A stretch of DNA of 64,000 nt, taken from NCBI GenBank assembly GCA_966424055.1, contig CBJLMB010000015.1, positions 62,001-126,000 on the forward strand, written 5' to 3'. The number at the start of each line of letters is the position of its first letter. Position 1 is the first letter of the stretch. The translations under genes and the position numbers were made by a program. Under the pieces are notes generated by a model, which saw only the letters and a list, made by a program, of their open reading frames with translations, was not told the DNA's origin and searched no databases. Source of the DNA: Deminuibacter sp966424055 (lineage in GTDB: Bacteria > Bacteroidota > Bacteroidia > Chitinophagales > Chitinophagaceae). This document shows, one piece after another, positions 51,809 through 62,126 of this stretch.

Positions 51809-54800
51809 ATGCTATGTCACATCCTGAAGATCCTACCGAAATTATGCATATCCGTGCTATTCCTTGCCGGGCTATGCACTGCCTCATTTGCACAGAAAAC
51901 CGTATCGGGGCGGGTATTCAGTGCAAAAGACCTCAAGCCGGTTCCCTCGGCTTCGGTACAAATAAAAGGGGGAACAACGGGCACTCAAACCAATGAACAG
52001 GGCGATTTTGTTATCAATCTTACGGGCAATGCGGCCACACTGGTGATATCGGCCGTGGGCTATGAAACACTGGAAGTAGCAGTCTCGGGCAAAACAGCCT
52101 TGGGAAATCTTATGCTCACAGAAACCAGTGGCTCACTCAACCAGGTAGTGGTAGTGGGATATGCGTCGCAGAAGAAAAAAGACCTTACCGGTGCCGTATC
52201 TGTCGTGAACCTGGAAGATGCACGAAAGCAACCCACAGGTGCGCTTCCCAACATGTTGCAGGGACAGGTATCGGGTTTAACGGCTATCGGATCAGGTCAG
52301 CCCGGGCAGGCGCCTGTTATCCGCATACGCGGTGTAAACTCTTTTGGCAACAATTCCCCCTTATACATCATTGATGGCATTCCCACGCAGAACATGAATG
52401 ATATTAATCCCAATGACATTGGCAGCATGCAGGTGCTGAAAGATGCGGGCGCCTCTTCCATTTACGGGTCAAGGGCTTCCAATGGTGTAGTGATCATTAC
52501 TACCAAACGTGGCAGCGGGAAGCCGAAACTAAGCTACGATGGTTATTACGGTACACAGGTGCCCAAAGGCGGTAACCCCTGGAATGTACTCTCCACACAG
52601 GGCATGGCCGATTTAACCTGGCTGTCGTTCAACAATGCAAAAATCACCAGGCCCAATGATGAGTTCCGGCCACCATCCGACAAACAGTTTGGCAGTGGGG
52701 CCACACCTGTTATCCCCGATTATATACTGCCCACCGGCGCAAATGAAGGCGCACCGGGAACAGATCCTTCCACGTATTATGTAAACCCCAACTACACATC
52801 GAACGATGACCTGGCTAAGTTTCACCAGATCGTACGTGCCAATAAAACAGGCACCAACTGGTTTCCCCAGATCTTTAAAAGCGCTCCTATCCAAAGCCAT
52901 AATGTGCAGGTTTCAGGAGGCGGGGATATAGGCAACTTCCTTTTCTCAGCCAACTATTTCAACCAGCAGGGAACGCTGATCAATACTTACGACAAGCGCT
53001 ACACTTTTCGTGCGAACAGTTTGTTCAGGCTGGGTGAACGTGTGCGGATAGGTGAAAACCTTTCCTACTCTATTATCCAGAACCCCCAGTCTGATATCCT
53101 CACCGAAGGCAGCGCTATTGGTATGGCGATGCGCGAAAACCCGATGATCCCGGTATATGATATCATGGGTAATTATGCAGGCTCCAAGGGCGGCGACCTG
53201 GGCAATGCCAAAAACCCGGTAGCCATACAGCAACGCACTGCCAACAATAAAAACCAGGCCAGCCGCCTGCTGGGCAATATGCTCATGGAAATAGACCTCT
53301 TAAAAAACCTGACCTTCCGCACTGTTTTCGGAGGTGAGGTGGTATCCGGTTATAATCATTCTTTTTCTTATCCCGAATACGAGAATTCGGAAAACCAGAG
53401 CACCAATTCTTACACCGAAAACGCGTACAATGGCAGTAACTGGACCTGGACAAATACACTGAACTACAGCAAGCGCTTCAACAAACACAACCTGAAAGTA
53501 TTGGTGGGAACAGAATCGTACAATGCCAATATCCGTATACTGGGCGGCACCTCTTTTGGTTATTTCAACTTCGATCCCAATTATGTTACACTTGACAATG
53601 GTTCGGGAACACGTACCAATACCAGCAGCAGGGGCAGTGAATCGCTGGCATCTTATTTTGCGCGGGTGGATTATGATTTCCAATCAAAATACCTGATAGG
53701 TGCCACTATCCGCCGGGATGGATCTTCCAAATTCGCCCCCAACAACAGGTGGGGTACATTCCCTGCCATAAGCCTTGGCTGGCGTGCTTCAGAAGAAGCT
53801 TTCCTGAAAAGAGTGAACTGGATCAGTGATCTGAAAATACGCGGCTCATATGGCGTAATGGGTAACCAGTTTAATGCGCTTGGCGCCAATGCCTACACTT
53901 TGTATGGCAGCGCGCTGAATAATTCTTATTACGATTTAACCGGTAACAGTATTCTCGCACAGGGTATTTATTTATCACAATACGGTAACCCCGATGGCAA
54001 ATGGGAAAGTGATAAAAACCTGAACATAGGGTTTGATGCATCACTGTTCAATGGCAAATTTGAAATAACCGCCGATTATTACACCAAAAAGATCACCGGC
54101 TTATTGTACCAGATCACCCTGCCGGGTACACAGGGCGGCGCCAGTGTGCCTGCCTATAATGTAGCGGCCATGAAGAACTCGGGCGTGGATATTTATGCAG
54201 CAGGCCATTTTAAACTACAGCAAGACCTCAAACTGGACCTGTCCGCTACGTTTACCACTTTCAAAAACAGGATCACACAAATTGATGCCAATGGCACTCC
54301 CTACTTTGATGCACAGAGCAAACGTTTCAATGGCAGCTATATTGTACGCAATGCAGTAGGCCATCCCGTAAGCGCGTTTTACGGATACCAGATAACCGGG
54401 TTCTGGAACAGCCAGGCAGAGATAGATGCAGCCAATGCAGCAGCCCGCCAACTCACCGGTAATCCTGCAGCAGTATTTATGCAGGATGCAGCAGTGGGCC
54501 GTTTCCGTTATGCAGACAATAATAAAGACGGACGCATCACTGCCGATGACAAGGCTTTCCTGGGCGATCCCAATCCAAAGTTCAACTATGGCTTCAATAT
54601 TAACCTGCAGTACAAAGCCTTTGATTTTTCTTCCTTTTTTTATGGTGTTTATGGCAATAAAATATGGAACAATGTAAAATGGTGGACCGATTTCTTCGGC
54701 TCCTTCCCCGGTGGTGCCAAAAGCAATACCGCATTGAACGATTCCTGGGCACCCGACCGGCACAATGCCAAAGCACCCATTACAGAAACAGGCAGCTATT

Positions 54801-55132
54801 TCAGCACACAGCGTGTTCCCAATTCTTATTTCGTGGAAAGCGGCTCCTACCTGCGATTGAAGAATATTTCCATTGGCTATACGCTTCCATCAGACTTACT
54901 CAAACGCTACAGTATATCACGCCTGAGAGTATATGTGCAGGCAGCGAATTTATTTACCATCACCAAATATTCAGGGGTCGATCCTGAGATCGGCGTAAAT
55001 GGCGCCAATGGCCAAAACCGGCCGAATGACAATGCCAGTGCGGCACAGAATGCAGCTACATCATTTGGCATTGACGAGGGTTCGTATGGTAACCCGCGCC
55101 AGTATATTTTCGGCTTACAGGTCACCTTTTAA
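51809..55132 (+). CDS. SusC/RagA TonB-linked outer-membrane protein without STN domain
   Basis: 1107 residues from the ATG at 51809 (MLCHILKILPKLC); an earlier in-frame ATG at 51743 is less likely. A signal peptide ending ASFAQ is followed directly by the carboxypeptidase-like domain (KTVSGRVFSAKDLKPVPSAS), the plug (VVVVGYASQKKKDLTGAVS, IRIRGVNSFGNNSPLYIIDG, IYGSRASNGVVIITTKRG) and the barrel, ending QYIFGLQVTF. The absence of an STN domain and of sigma/FecR genes means regulation differs from the other two pairs. It is divergent from the GH2 and deacetylase-like genes. Confidence 0.95.
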   Translation: MLCHILKILPKLCISVLFLAGLCTASFAQKTVSGRVFSAKDLKPVPSASVQIKGGTTGTQTNEQGDFVINLTGNAATLVISAVGYETLEVAVSGKTALGNLMLTETSGSLNQVVVVGYASQKKKDLTGAVSVVNLEDARKQPTGALPNMLQGQVSGLTAIGSGQPGQAPVIRIRGVNSFGNNSPLYIIDGIPTQNMNDINPNDIGSMQVLKDAGASSIYGSRASNGVVIITTKRGSGKPKLSYDGYYGTQVPKGGNPWNVLSTQGMADLTWLSFNNAKITRPNDEFRPPSDKQFGSGATPVIPDYILPTGANEGAPGTDPSTYYVNPNYTSNDDLAKFHQIVRANKTGTNWFPQIFKSAPIQSHNVQVSGGGDIGNFLFSANYFNQQGTLINTYDKRYTFRANSLFRLGERVRIGENLSYSIIQNPQSDILTEGSAIGMAMRENPMIPVYDIMGNYAGSKGGDLGNAKNPVAIQQRTANNKNQASRLLGNMLMEIDLLKNLTFRTVFGGEVVSGYNHSFSYPEYENSENQSTNSYTENAYNGSNWTWTNTLNYSKRFNKHNLKVLVGTESYNANIRILGGTSFGYFNFDPNYVTLDNGSGTRTNTSSRGSESLASYFARVDYDFQSKYLIGATIRRDGSSKFAPNNRWGTFPAISLGWRASEEAFLKRVNWISDLKIRGSYGVMGNQFNALGANAYTLYGSALNNSYYDLTGNSILAQGIYLSQYGNPDGKWESDKNLNIGFDASLFNGKFEITADYYTKKITGLLYQITLPGTQGGASVPAYNVAAMKNSGVDIYAAGHFKLQQDLKLDLSATFTTFKNRITQIDANGTPYFDAQSKRFNGSYIVRNAVGHPVSAFYGYQITGFWNSQAEIDAANAAARQLTGNPAAVFMQDAAVGRFRYADNNKDGRITADDKAFLGDPNPKFNYGFNINLQYKAFDFSSFFYGVYGNKIWNNVKWWTDFFGSFPGGAKSNTALNDSWAPDRHNAKAPITETGSYFSTQRVPNSYFVESGSYLRLKNISIGYTLPSDLLKRYSISRLRVYVQAANLFTITKYSGVDPEIGVNGANGQNRPNDNASAAQNAATSFGIDEGSYGNPRQYIFGLQVTF

Positions 55133-55153
55133 TCATTCCTAAATTATTATACC

Positions 55154-56914
55154 ATGAATCGGAAATCAAAATCATTGAGCAAACACCGCTACTGGTCGAT
55201 ACCGTTGATACTACTGGTGATCATCAGTTGTAATAAATCTTTCTTAGACAAAAAACCACAGGGCAACCTGGGCATCGGTAACCTTACCAACCTGGATGGC
55301 CTCAATGGGCTTTTAACAGGGGCTTATGCATCGTTGGGCGGACAGAATATTACCGGCGGCGGCTCCTGGGAATCTTCTCCCAGCAACTGGATCTATGGCA
55401 GTGTAGCCGGCGGTGATTCGCATAAAGGCAGTGACCTGGGCGATCAGCCGGCCATCGTACCCATTGCCACCGGCAATGCCGATCCCTCAAACGGTTTTTT
55501 CAACAGCCGCTGGATCACTTTGTACGAAGGCGTTACCCGCTGCAATGCAGTAATAAAAACTGCTGCATTGACCAAAACCGTGTCTGATGCCGATAAGCTG
55601 CCGATACTGGCCCAGGCAAGGTTCCTGCGCGGGCATTTCTATTTTGAATTAAAAAGATTTTTCAACATGGTACCCTGGATCGATGAAAACACCACCGATT
55701 TCAGGCCACCCAACGACAAAGATATCTGGCCCAACATCGAAGCTGATTTCAAATACGCAGCAGATAACCTGCCTGAAACGCAAACCCAGATCAGCCGCGC
55801 CAATAAATGGGCTGCCACCACTTATCTTGCCAAAACCTACCTGTACGAAAAGAAATATCCAGAAGCCAAACAATTGTTCGACCAGGTGATCGCCAGCGGT
55901 GTTACTTCCGGCAACCTGAAATATGATTTAAACAACCGCTTTGAAGACAATTTTGATGCAGCCACCAAAAATGGCCCTGAAGCGGTTTTCGCTATCCAGA
56001 TGGTTGCCAATGACGGCACCAACAGTTCTGCCAATGGTAACAATGGTGATGTGCTGAATTTCCCTTATGGCGGCCCTTTCCCCTGCTGCGGTTTTTTCCA
56101 GCCCAGTATCGATCTCGCCAATTCATACAGGACAGATGCCAATGGTTTGCCTTATTTAACTTCTTATAACGATCACCCGGTAAAGAATGACCTGGGTGTG
56201 GCAGATGGTGCAGCATACACACCAGATAATGGCCCCCTTGATCCCCGCATCGATTGGACCATCGGCCGCAGGGCTATCCCTTTCAATGACTGGGGCATAT
56301 TTCCCGGCATCGCCTGGATACGTAACCAGCCGGCAGGAGGCCCTTATGTGAATAAGAAAAATATTTTCTGGCAGGCCAATGCAAGCTCATACAATTTAAG
56401 TACACGTGCTTCCTCTATCAACTGGAACGTTATCCGCTTCGCAGATGTATTGCTGATGGCAGCAGAATGCGAAGCGCAGCTGGGTAACCTGAACCAGGCG
56501 CTGGTTTATGTGAACCGTGTGCGTGCACGAGCCATGCGGCCCGAAAACAAAGTGTATACCTATAAAGACCCTGCCAAACCGATGGGTGGCTTTACCACTA
56601 CACCAGCAGCCAATTACCAGATCGGTTTGTATGCATCATTCAGCAGCCAGCAAACCGCTTTAACGGCTATTTATTTTGAACGCAAACTGGAGCTCGCCTG
56701 CGAAGGCCACCGTTATTTCGACCTGGCCAGGTGGGGCATTGGTGCAGAAACCATGAATGCCTATTATGCGTATGAAAGTAAATTTGTAAGCGATTTACCC
56801 AGTGCCCATTATACCAAAGGGAAAAACGAATACTATCCTATTCCCCAGGTACAGGTAGATCTCAGCAATACCGGCAGCGGCCCAACATTGAAACAATACG
56901 GCGGTTACCGCTGA
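55154..56914 (+). CDS. SusD/RagB-family nutrient-binding lipoprotein
   Basis: 586 residues with lipobox LVIISC (Cys26) and FLDKKPQGNL, the classic opening of RagB/SusD proteins. TPR-like helices follow (ILAQARFLRGHFYFELKRFF, WAATTYLAKTYLYEKKYPEAK), and the C-terminal block LELACEGHRYFDLARWG with YYPIPQVQVDLS marks the family end. It is of the classic SusD type, unlike the two SusD-like_2 proteins in the window. It begins 21 bases after susC and ends before a terminator. Confidence 0.95.
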   Translation: MNRKSKSLSKHRYWSIPLILLVIISCNKSFLDKKPQGNLGIGNLTNLDGLNGLLTGAYASLGGQNITGGGSWESSPSNWIYGSVAGGDSHKGSDLGDQPAIVPIATGNADPSNGFFNSRWITLYEGVTRCNAVIKTAALTKTVSDADKLPILAQARFLRGHFYFELKRFFNMVPWIDENTTDFRPPNDKDIWPNIEADFKYAADNLPETQTQISRANKWAATTYLAKTYLYEKKYPEAKQLFDQVIASGVTSGNLKYDLNNRFEDNFDAATKNGPEAVFAIQMVANDGTNSSANGNNGDVLNFPYGGPFPCCGFFQPSIDLANSYRTDANGLPYLTSYNDHPVKNDLGVADGAAYTPDNGPLDPRIDWTIGRRAIPFNDWGIFPGIAWIRNQPAGGPYVNKKNIFWQANASSYNLSTRASSINWNVIRFADVLLMAAECEAQLGNLNQALVYVNRVRARAMRPENKVYTYKDPAKPMGGFTTTPAANYQIGLYASFSSQQTALTAIYFERKLELACEGHRYFDLARWGIGAETMNAYYAYESKFVSDLPSAHYTKGKNEYYPIPQVQVDLSNTGSGPTLKQYGGYR

Positions 56915-56923
56915 TAAATTTCA

Positions 56924-56965
56924 CAGCAACAACATTTGCAGTAACAGCCTGCAATGTTGTTGCTG
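56924..56965 (+). terminator. Terminator hairpin after susD, with one bulge
   Basis: CAGCAACAACAT-T-TGCAG pairs with CTGCAATGTTGTTGCTG (one bulged T) and is followed by TTTATTTTCC. It starts 10 bases after the SusD stop. Confidence 0.8.
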
Positions 56966-57055
56966 TTTATTTTCCTGAGCAGGCCATAACGGCACAGGAA
57001 CTGAAATAAAAAACCTACGCGCATTTTTCTGTATCTTACTTCAAATGCTGCAAAC

Positions 57056-57499
57056 ATGGATATCCAATTTCATCTTCTGCTGAAAAATCCACCCGCCGGT
57101 GTTGATTTCGGCATACAGCAAGGCACCGGAAGTAAATTTGAACCAATACAGGTACAACGGTCTGATGGCCGGGATATTACATTTCATTTCACTATTGCTG
57201 TTAAAAATGATCCCGGGAAAATACATGCGCCGCGCTTTTCGGGAGCTGTTGTACAGGGCAGGCCTGCAGACCAGTTTGTTTATATCGGCGTGGGCGAATT
57301 TGCCGGCCAGGCAGGAGGATGGAGCCGCAGGATAAAAGTTCCGCTTACAGGTATCAGCTGGGAAATGATCGGGCAACTGGGTGATGATGCTTCTACCCTG
57401 TTAACAACAAGTGTTCCCGGAACTGCTAAAGACGGCACACCCACCAGCGGTACGGTTAAACCATTCAAAGGATGGCATATTATTAGGGCCGCCCGTTAA
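57056..57499 (+). CDS. DUF5990-like protein
   Basis: 147 residues without a signal peptide. The pattern MDIQFHLLLKNPPAGVDFGIQQG, DITFHFTIAVKN, FSGAVVQGRPADQFVYIGVGE and GGWSRRIKVPLTGI fits DUF5990, a small cytoplasmic family of unknown function. It converges on the MFS gene so closely that their stop codons share bases (TTAA at 57496-57499). Confidence 0.75.
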   Translation: MDIQFHLLLKNPPAGVDFGIQQGTGSKFEPIQVQRSDGRDITFHFTIAVKNDPGKIHAPRFSGAVVQGRPADQFVYIGVGEFAGQAGGWSRRIKVPLTGISWEMIGQLGDDASTLLTTSVPGTAKDGTPTSGTVKPFKGWHIIRAAR

Positions 57500-59055
57500 G
57501 CCTGATCTGTTGTTTCCTTCTTACCACCAGCCGGAGCAGGGAACACCAGTATGATCATGCCGCCGAGACAGGCCAGGCCTGCAGCAATACGCAATATCTT
57601 TTTATAGGCCACAATAAAACCTGTATGGTATGCTGTACTGATATTGTTCCTGTTGGCAGCCGCTATTGATCCAGGCACAGTAGCATTACCCAGGTTCTTT
57701 GCCTGCGCCATAACAGCCTGCTGTTGCTGTGGTTCGAGTGCCAGCGGAGCCACTTGTTTCTGCAGGCTTGCAGAAAAGAACAATACAGCCAGCGATCCGA
57801 AAATAGCGTTTGCAAAAACACCTGCAACACGGGTCAGTGCATTGTTGATACCTGATGCTGTTCCGGTATGATGATTGCCTACTGCCCCCATAACCGTTGC
57901 GGTAAGCGGCGCCACGGTGAAAGACATGCCCAGCCCCAATACCAGGATGCCCGGGAAAAAACTGCCCCAGTAATGATCAAACCCATCCGTTTGGCCAATA
58001 AAAGACAGCAACAGGAATCCCACACCCGTGAGGCAGGGCCCTGCCACCAGGAATAATGTGGCACCATATTTATCAGATAAACTGCCCGCCAGGCGTGCAA
58101 TAAAAATCATCAGGATAGTGAAGGGTAAAAATGCGAGGCCCGACTGAAGCTGTGTATAGCCCTGCACCTGCACCATATCCAGGGAAAGAAACAACATGGC
58201 CGCACTAAGACCAGCATAAAGAAAAAAAGTCAGCAGGTTGGCACCGGCAAATACGGGGTTATTGAAAAGGCTTAACGGCATCATGGGATGCCGGCTTTTG
58301 CTTTCTGCAATGATGAATACAATAAGCAGGATAATACCCGCAATAATAGAACCATATACCTGGAAACTGCCTAAACCCAGTGCAGGAATACGCAGGCAAC
58401 CGAAAGTGAGCAGTGTCATACCCAGTATGATCAGCAGGGCACCGGCGAAATCCAGTTTTTCATTCTGCATCTCCGGGTCCCAGCTTTCTTCAACTTTTTT
58501 CCACAGGAACCACAAGGCCGCTATCCCAATGGGAATATTGATGAAAAATATATAGCGCCACAACCCTGCATCTGCCAGTGCACCACCCAGTATAGGCCCG
58601 CCCATGGTGACCAGTGTTGTTACTGCAGACCAGGTACCAATAGCACTTCCTCTCTCTTTTTCATTGATGGAAGAAGAGATAAGGGACAGGCTGCCCGGGA
58701 TCATAAAAGCACCACCCAGTCCCTGCAGAACGCGGCATACAATCAACAACAATGCATTGGCAGCAACACCACAGGCCGCAGAACCCAGGATGAAAATAAA
58801 AATGCCTATCATGAAAACCTTCTTGCGCCCGAACTTATCTCCCATACTGCCGCCGATTAAAATAAGTGCGGCCAGCATCAGCAGGTAGGCATTCAATACC
58901 CAGAAAAGATCAGCAGCCGATGCATGGAGGTTATGCTGCAAAGCAGGCAAAACAACATTCAATGCAGTGGCATCGATAAAAGCCATAGAGGATGCGAGTA
59001 TGGTAGGAACCATAACCCAGAGACCTTCTTTAGAATGGAGCGCTACGGTTGCCAT
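57496..59055 (-). CDS. MFS drug exporter of the DHA2 (14-helix) type
   Basis: 519 residues with about 14 membrane helices. Motif A is GGSMGDKFGRKKVFMIG, motif C is TMGGPILGGALADAGLWRYIFFINIPIG, and the later VFANAIFGSLAVLFF region and basic C-terminus fit EmrB/QacA relatives. It should export toxic compounds using the proton gradient. A direct repeat (59078-59098) lies in front of the start codon. No regulator gene is next to it. Confidence 0.9.
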   Translation of the reverse strand: MATVALHSKEGLWVMVPTILASSMAFIDATALNVVLPALQHNLHASAADLFWVLNAYLLMLAALILIGGSMGDKFGRKKVFMIGIFIFILGSAACGVAANALLLIVCRVLQGLGGAFMIPGSLSLISSSINEKERGSAIGTWSAVTTLVTMGGPILGGALADAGLWRYIFFINIPIGIAALWFLWKKVEESWDPEMQNEKLDFAGALLIILGMTLLTFGCLRIPALGLGSFQVYGSIIAGIILLIVFIIAESKSRHPMMPLSLFNNPVFAGANLLTFFLYAGLSAAMLFLSLDMVQVQGYTQLQSGLAFLPFTILMIFIARLAGSLSDKYGATLFLVAGPCLTGVGFLLLSFIGQTDGFDHYWGSFFPGILVLGLGMSFTVAPLTATVMGAVGNHHTGTASGINNALTRVAGVFANAIFGSLAVLFFSASLQKQVAPLALEPQQQQAVMAQAKNLGNATVPGSIAAANRNNISTAYHTGFIVAYKKILRIAAGLACLGGMIILVFPAPAGGKKETTDQA

Positions 59056-59077
59056 ACGCGGGCAGCTTTATGTTGAC

Positions 59078-59098
59078 TGAATATACTTTGAATATACT
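59078..59098. promoter_or_regulatory. Direct repeat TGAATATACT-T-TGAATATACT before the MFS gene
   Basis: Two identical 10-base words, spaced 11 bases start to start (one helical turn), lie 23-43 bases upstream of the ATG. Tandem sites of this spacing suit OmpR-type response regulators binding side by side. Confidence 0.45.
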
Positions 59099-59370
59099 CA
59101 ATTTTCATTGCCCGGCCGTTACCGCTTTTCAATTAAAAACAGCAGCTGTTAATCTTCTTTAAATCAATGCAAATTGCTGCAGCAATGCGCCGCTTTCCCA
59201 TAAAACAGGCTGCATCAAACCAGGTTAACACAGCCTGCTCTTTGTTCAAGCAAATAAAATAGACCGGTGCGCAACAAAATGCCATCATCGCGATATAAAA
59301 CCCGGAATCATGAGGTAGCCCGTTGATAGAATAAATCATTTTGCCAGGCCATCCTGAAAAGGTATCTTTC

Positions 59371-59402
59371 TTTCTGCATTTTTTGCGTGTTCCGCGAGAT
59401 GG
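59371..59402. repeat. Partial R2 repeat copy
   Basis: TTTCTGCATTTTTTGCGTGTTCCGCGAGATGG is a diverged copy of the R2 core, without the usual flanking words. It lies in the 400-base gap between the MFS and the gluconate-dehydrogenase-like genes; the rest of that gap shows nothing recognisable. Confidence 0.6.
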
Positions 59403-59455
59403 ATCCTTGCAGCTCAGCGCTGTTAGCCTGAAGCTTTTATACCCGGAGTGTTCAA

Positions 59456-60133
59456 CTAACCAAAAAATCCCCCGATCGCCCATGCCCGCTCGCCTTTTTG
59501 GTAAGGATAAGCCCCATCAAATTTGCCGGGCACTTCAACATACCGAAGCGCTTTGGTCATACCTACTTCGGAAGTAAAATATCCCCATATGGTCAGCTGT
59601 TTGATCAGGGTAAAATAATGCGGCGGGTATTGTTCCCTTATATGGGAAGCGCCGAAATCTGCTTTGGCTTCTGCTGTTATCACCCACTCGTTCTGTTGTT
59701 TATCAAATGCTTCTTTTTTCTTTTTATAATCATCGGTTTGGGCATATTCCTTGGCTTCTTTATCCAATGCCGTCAGGAAATCTGTTTTTTCAGCCGCCTG
59801 CAGGCTGTTGAAATCTTTTTTATACTTTGCTTCGCAGGCTTCTTTCAGTTTGCCGATGCCTTCCGTGAACACTTTCTGCTGGTTGTCGGTATAACAATCG
59901 TTCACGATCGTTTTCATAAACCGGCCGATGGCTGCAGATCTGGCGCCCGGTGATGAAGCTGTTGTGGGAATGATCACTTCGCCTATCTCATCGAGCAGGG
60001 CGATATCCTCATCGGAAAAACCAGCGGCCGTTTTTTTGCCTGCCGGTTTACAGCCCGACAGGAAAAATTCAGTACCAATTACGCTGCCGCCCAGTAAAAC
60101 ACTTACAATAGATATAGCTTGTCTTCTGTTCAT
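59456..60133 (-). CDS. Gluconate 2-dehydrogenase subunit 3-family protein
   Basis: 225 residues from the ATG at 60133 (MNRRQAISIVSVLLGG). The Arg-Arg leader with GSVIGTEFFLSGC may be Tat-type or a lipoprotein signal. The mature part matches the subunit-3 family: FSDEDIALLDEIGEVIIPTT, GARSAAIGRFMKTIVNDCY, and the C-terminal IREQYPPHYFTLIKQLTIWGYFTSEVG. Such small subunits pair with a GMC flavoprotein, here the gene 124 bases upstream, in sugar dehydrogenases. They are needed for export or stability of the flavoprotein. Confidence 0.85.
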   Translation of the reverse strand: MNRRQAISIVSVLLGGSVIGTEFFLSGCKPAGKKTAAGFSDEDIALLDEIGEVIIPTTASSPGARSAAIGRFMKTIVNDCYTDNQQKVFTEGIGKLKEACEAKYKKDFNSLQAAEKTDFLTALDKEAKEYAQTDDYKKKKEAFDKQQNEWVITAEAKADFGASHIREQYPPHYFTLIKQLTIWGYFTSEVGMTKALRYVEVPGKFDGAYPYQKGERAWAIGGFFG

Positions 60134-60257
60134 GAGCTGAGTTTTTAAGTTTGCAATAACCGGCAGTACCGGCAATCTCAAGACTATTTTCTTTATACTG
60201 TACTATTCAACTATTCATCAATGATTGGTACAGCACTGTTTTCATGTAAAATGCATA

Positions 60258-61940
60258 TTAAAGGTTCTGTTTCTTCAATTCGCTTACCGCATAGTCTGCT
60301 GCCCTTGCTGTAAATGCCATATAAGTAAGCGAGGGATTTACGCAGTTGGCCGATGCCATAAACGAACCATCTGTTACAAATACATTCGGAGCATCCCATA
60401 CCTGGTTCCATTTATTGAGTACAGATGTTTTGGGATCTGCACCCATTCTTGCCGTCCCCATTTCATGAATACCGCGTCCTAAAACTGGTTCGCCAAAGGG
60501 TATGCTCATTACATTTTTCAGTCCTGATTTTTCCAGCATCTCCTTTGCATCATTGACCATATCCACGCGCATTTTCTTTTCATTGTCTTTTATCTCCGCA
60601 TCTATTGCCAGGATATTCAGTCCCCATTTGTCTTTTTTGGTTTTATCGAGCGTCACCTGGTTTTCATGGTATGGCAGTGTTTCACCGAAACCGCCAACAA
60701 ACATTGACCAGGCGCCTGGTACAGAAAGGGCTTCTTTTAAATCCACGCCGATAGCCAGCATTTCTGCGGGCTGCGCACCACGCCCCCGCATGCCTGCACC
60801 CTGGTAGCCGAAACCACGCAGGTAATCGCGTTTTTCACCAAACATGTTGCGGAACCTGGGAATATAAATACCGTTAGCCCTGCGGCCATAGGTGTATTTA
60901 TCTTCATACCCTTCTGCAAAACCCATGGTGGCACCGCCCATGTGGTGGTCCATCAGGTTATGCCCCAGCTCGCCGCTGCTACTGCCCAAACCGCCGGGCC
61001 ATATATCTGTTGCAGAGTTCATCAGCACCCATGCACTATTGAGTGTGGATGCATTAAGGAAAATGATCTTTGCATTGTACACATAGGTCTTGTTGTTTTC
61101 TGCATCCAGTACCTCCACACCTGTTGCGCGTTTTTTGTCTTTATCATATAAGATCCGGGTAACAATACTCCAGGGCCTGAGTGTAAGATTGCCAGTTTTC
61201 ATGGCAGCAGGCAGTGTGGATGATTGTGTGCTGAAATAGGCGCCAAACGGGCATCCCAGCCAGCATTTATCCCTGTACTGGCAATTGGTTCGGCCGGGCA
61301 AAGGCTCGGTGATATTGGCGGTACGGCCGATGATCATATGGCGCTGCCCTTTATACATTTCCTTTATGCGGGCTGCCACATCTTTTTCTACAACGGTCAT
61401 CTCCATGGGTGGCATAAACTGTCCGTCGGGTAAATGTGGAATGCCATCTTTGTTGCCACTGATGCCCGCAAATTTTTCAACATGATCGTACCAGGGCGCA
61501 ATATCTTTATAACGAACGGGCCAGTCAATGCCCACACCTTCTTTGGCATTGGCTTCAAAATCCTGGTCGGCCCAGCGCCAGCTTTGCCTGCCCCACATCA
61601 ACGATCGGCCGCCTACATGATAACCCCTGAACCAGTCGAAGCGTTTAACTTCCGTGTAAGGCGATTCTTTCTCATCCACCCACCAGTCCAGGTTGGTTTC
61701 ATTTAAAGGATAATCACGGTTGAGTACCGGGTGGTCTTTGATCATCTGCTGGGTTTTGGTTCCCCTGTGTGCAAATTCCCATGTGGCTTTGGTGGCATTG
61801 ACATAGTCTTTTACATGTTCAATGTTTTTGCCCCGTTCAAGCATCAATACTTTCAGCCCTTTTTCGGTCAGTTCTTTTGCGGCCCATCCGCCGCTGATGC
61901 CAGAGCCTATTACGATGGCATCGTATGTATTATCTGCCAT
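60258..61940 (-). CDS. GMC-family FAD-dependent oxidoreductase (sugar dehydrogenase large subunit)
   Basis: 560 residues from the ATG at 61940 (MADNTYDAIVIG). The FAD-binding Rossmann motif is AIVIGSGISGGWAAKELTEKG. VGGRSLMWGRQSWRW, a Cys-bearing GRTNCQYRDKCWLGCPFGAY stretch and the C-terminal catalytic block GIHEMGTARMGADP ... NCVNPSLTYMAFTARAADY (His and Asn) follow. It resembles the catalytic subunit of lactose/glucose 3-dehydrogenases and fructose or gluconate dehydrogenases. With no signal peptide of its own, it may be co-exported with the Arg-Arg-leader small subunit. The substrate is unknown. Confidence 0.88.
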   Translation of the reverse strand: MADNTYDAIVIGSGISGGWAAKELTEKGLKVLMLERGKNIEHVKDYVNATKATWEFAHRGTKTQQMIKDHPVLNRDYPLNETNLDWWVDEKESPYTEVKRFDWFRGYHVGGRSLMWGRQSWRWADQDFEANAKEGVGIDWPVRYKDIAPWYDHVEKFAGISGNKDGIPHLPDGQFMPPMEMTVVEKDVAARIKEMYKGQRHMIIGRTANITEPLPGRTNCQYRDKCWLGCPFGAYFSTQSSTLPAAMKTGNLTLRPWSIVTRILYDKDKKRATGVEVLDAENNKTYVYNAKIIFLNASTLNSAWVLMNSATDIWPGGLGSSSGELGHNLMDHHMGGATMGFAEGYEDKYTYGRRANGIYIPRFRNMFGEKRDYLRGFGYQGAGMRGRGAQPAEMLAIGVDLKEALSVPGAWSMFVGGFGETLPYHENQVTLDKTKKDKWGLNILAIDAEIKDNEKKMRVDMVNDAKEMLEKSGLKNVMSIPFGEPVLGRGIHEMGTARMGADPKTSVLNKWNQVWDAPNVFVTDGSFMASANCVNPSLTYMAFTARAADYAVSELKKQNL

Positions 61941-62126
61941 AAGTAAACCCTCCAAACCTCCCTGGGGAGGACTTTATGTTGTTTGTTCTGAAAATGTTGG
62001 TTACGATTTATTTATCCGATACAGTGATCGCCGGTAGGCTATAGCGGTTGAAGCCCCTGCTGTATATTCCCTTCTTGCAACTACGTTGTAAATTCACCGC
62101 AAGGCATAGCCCACCAGCAATGCGCA

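Noticed and set aside
54215..54763. 182-codon minus-strand frame inside the third susC
   Set aside because: Antisense shadow of a SusC barrel with ordinary coding use; no start context.
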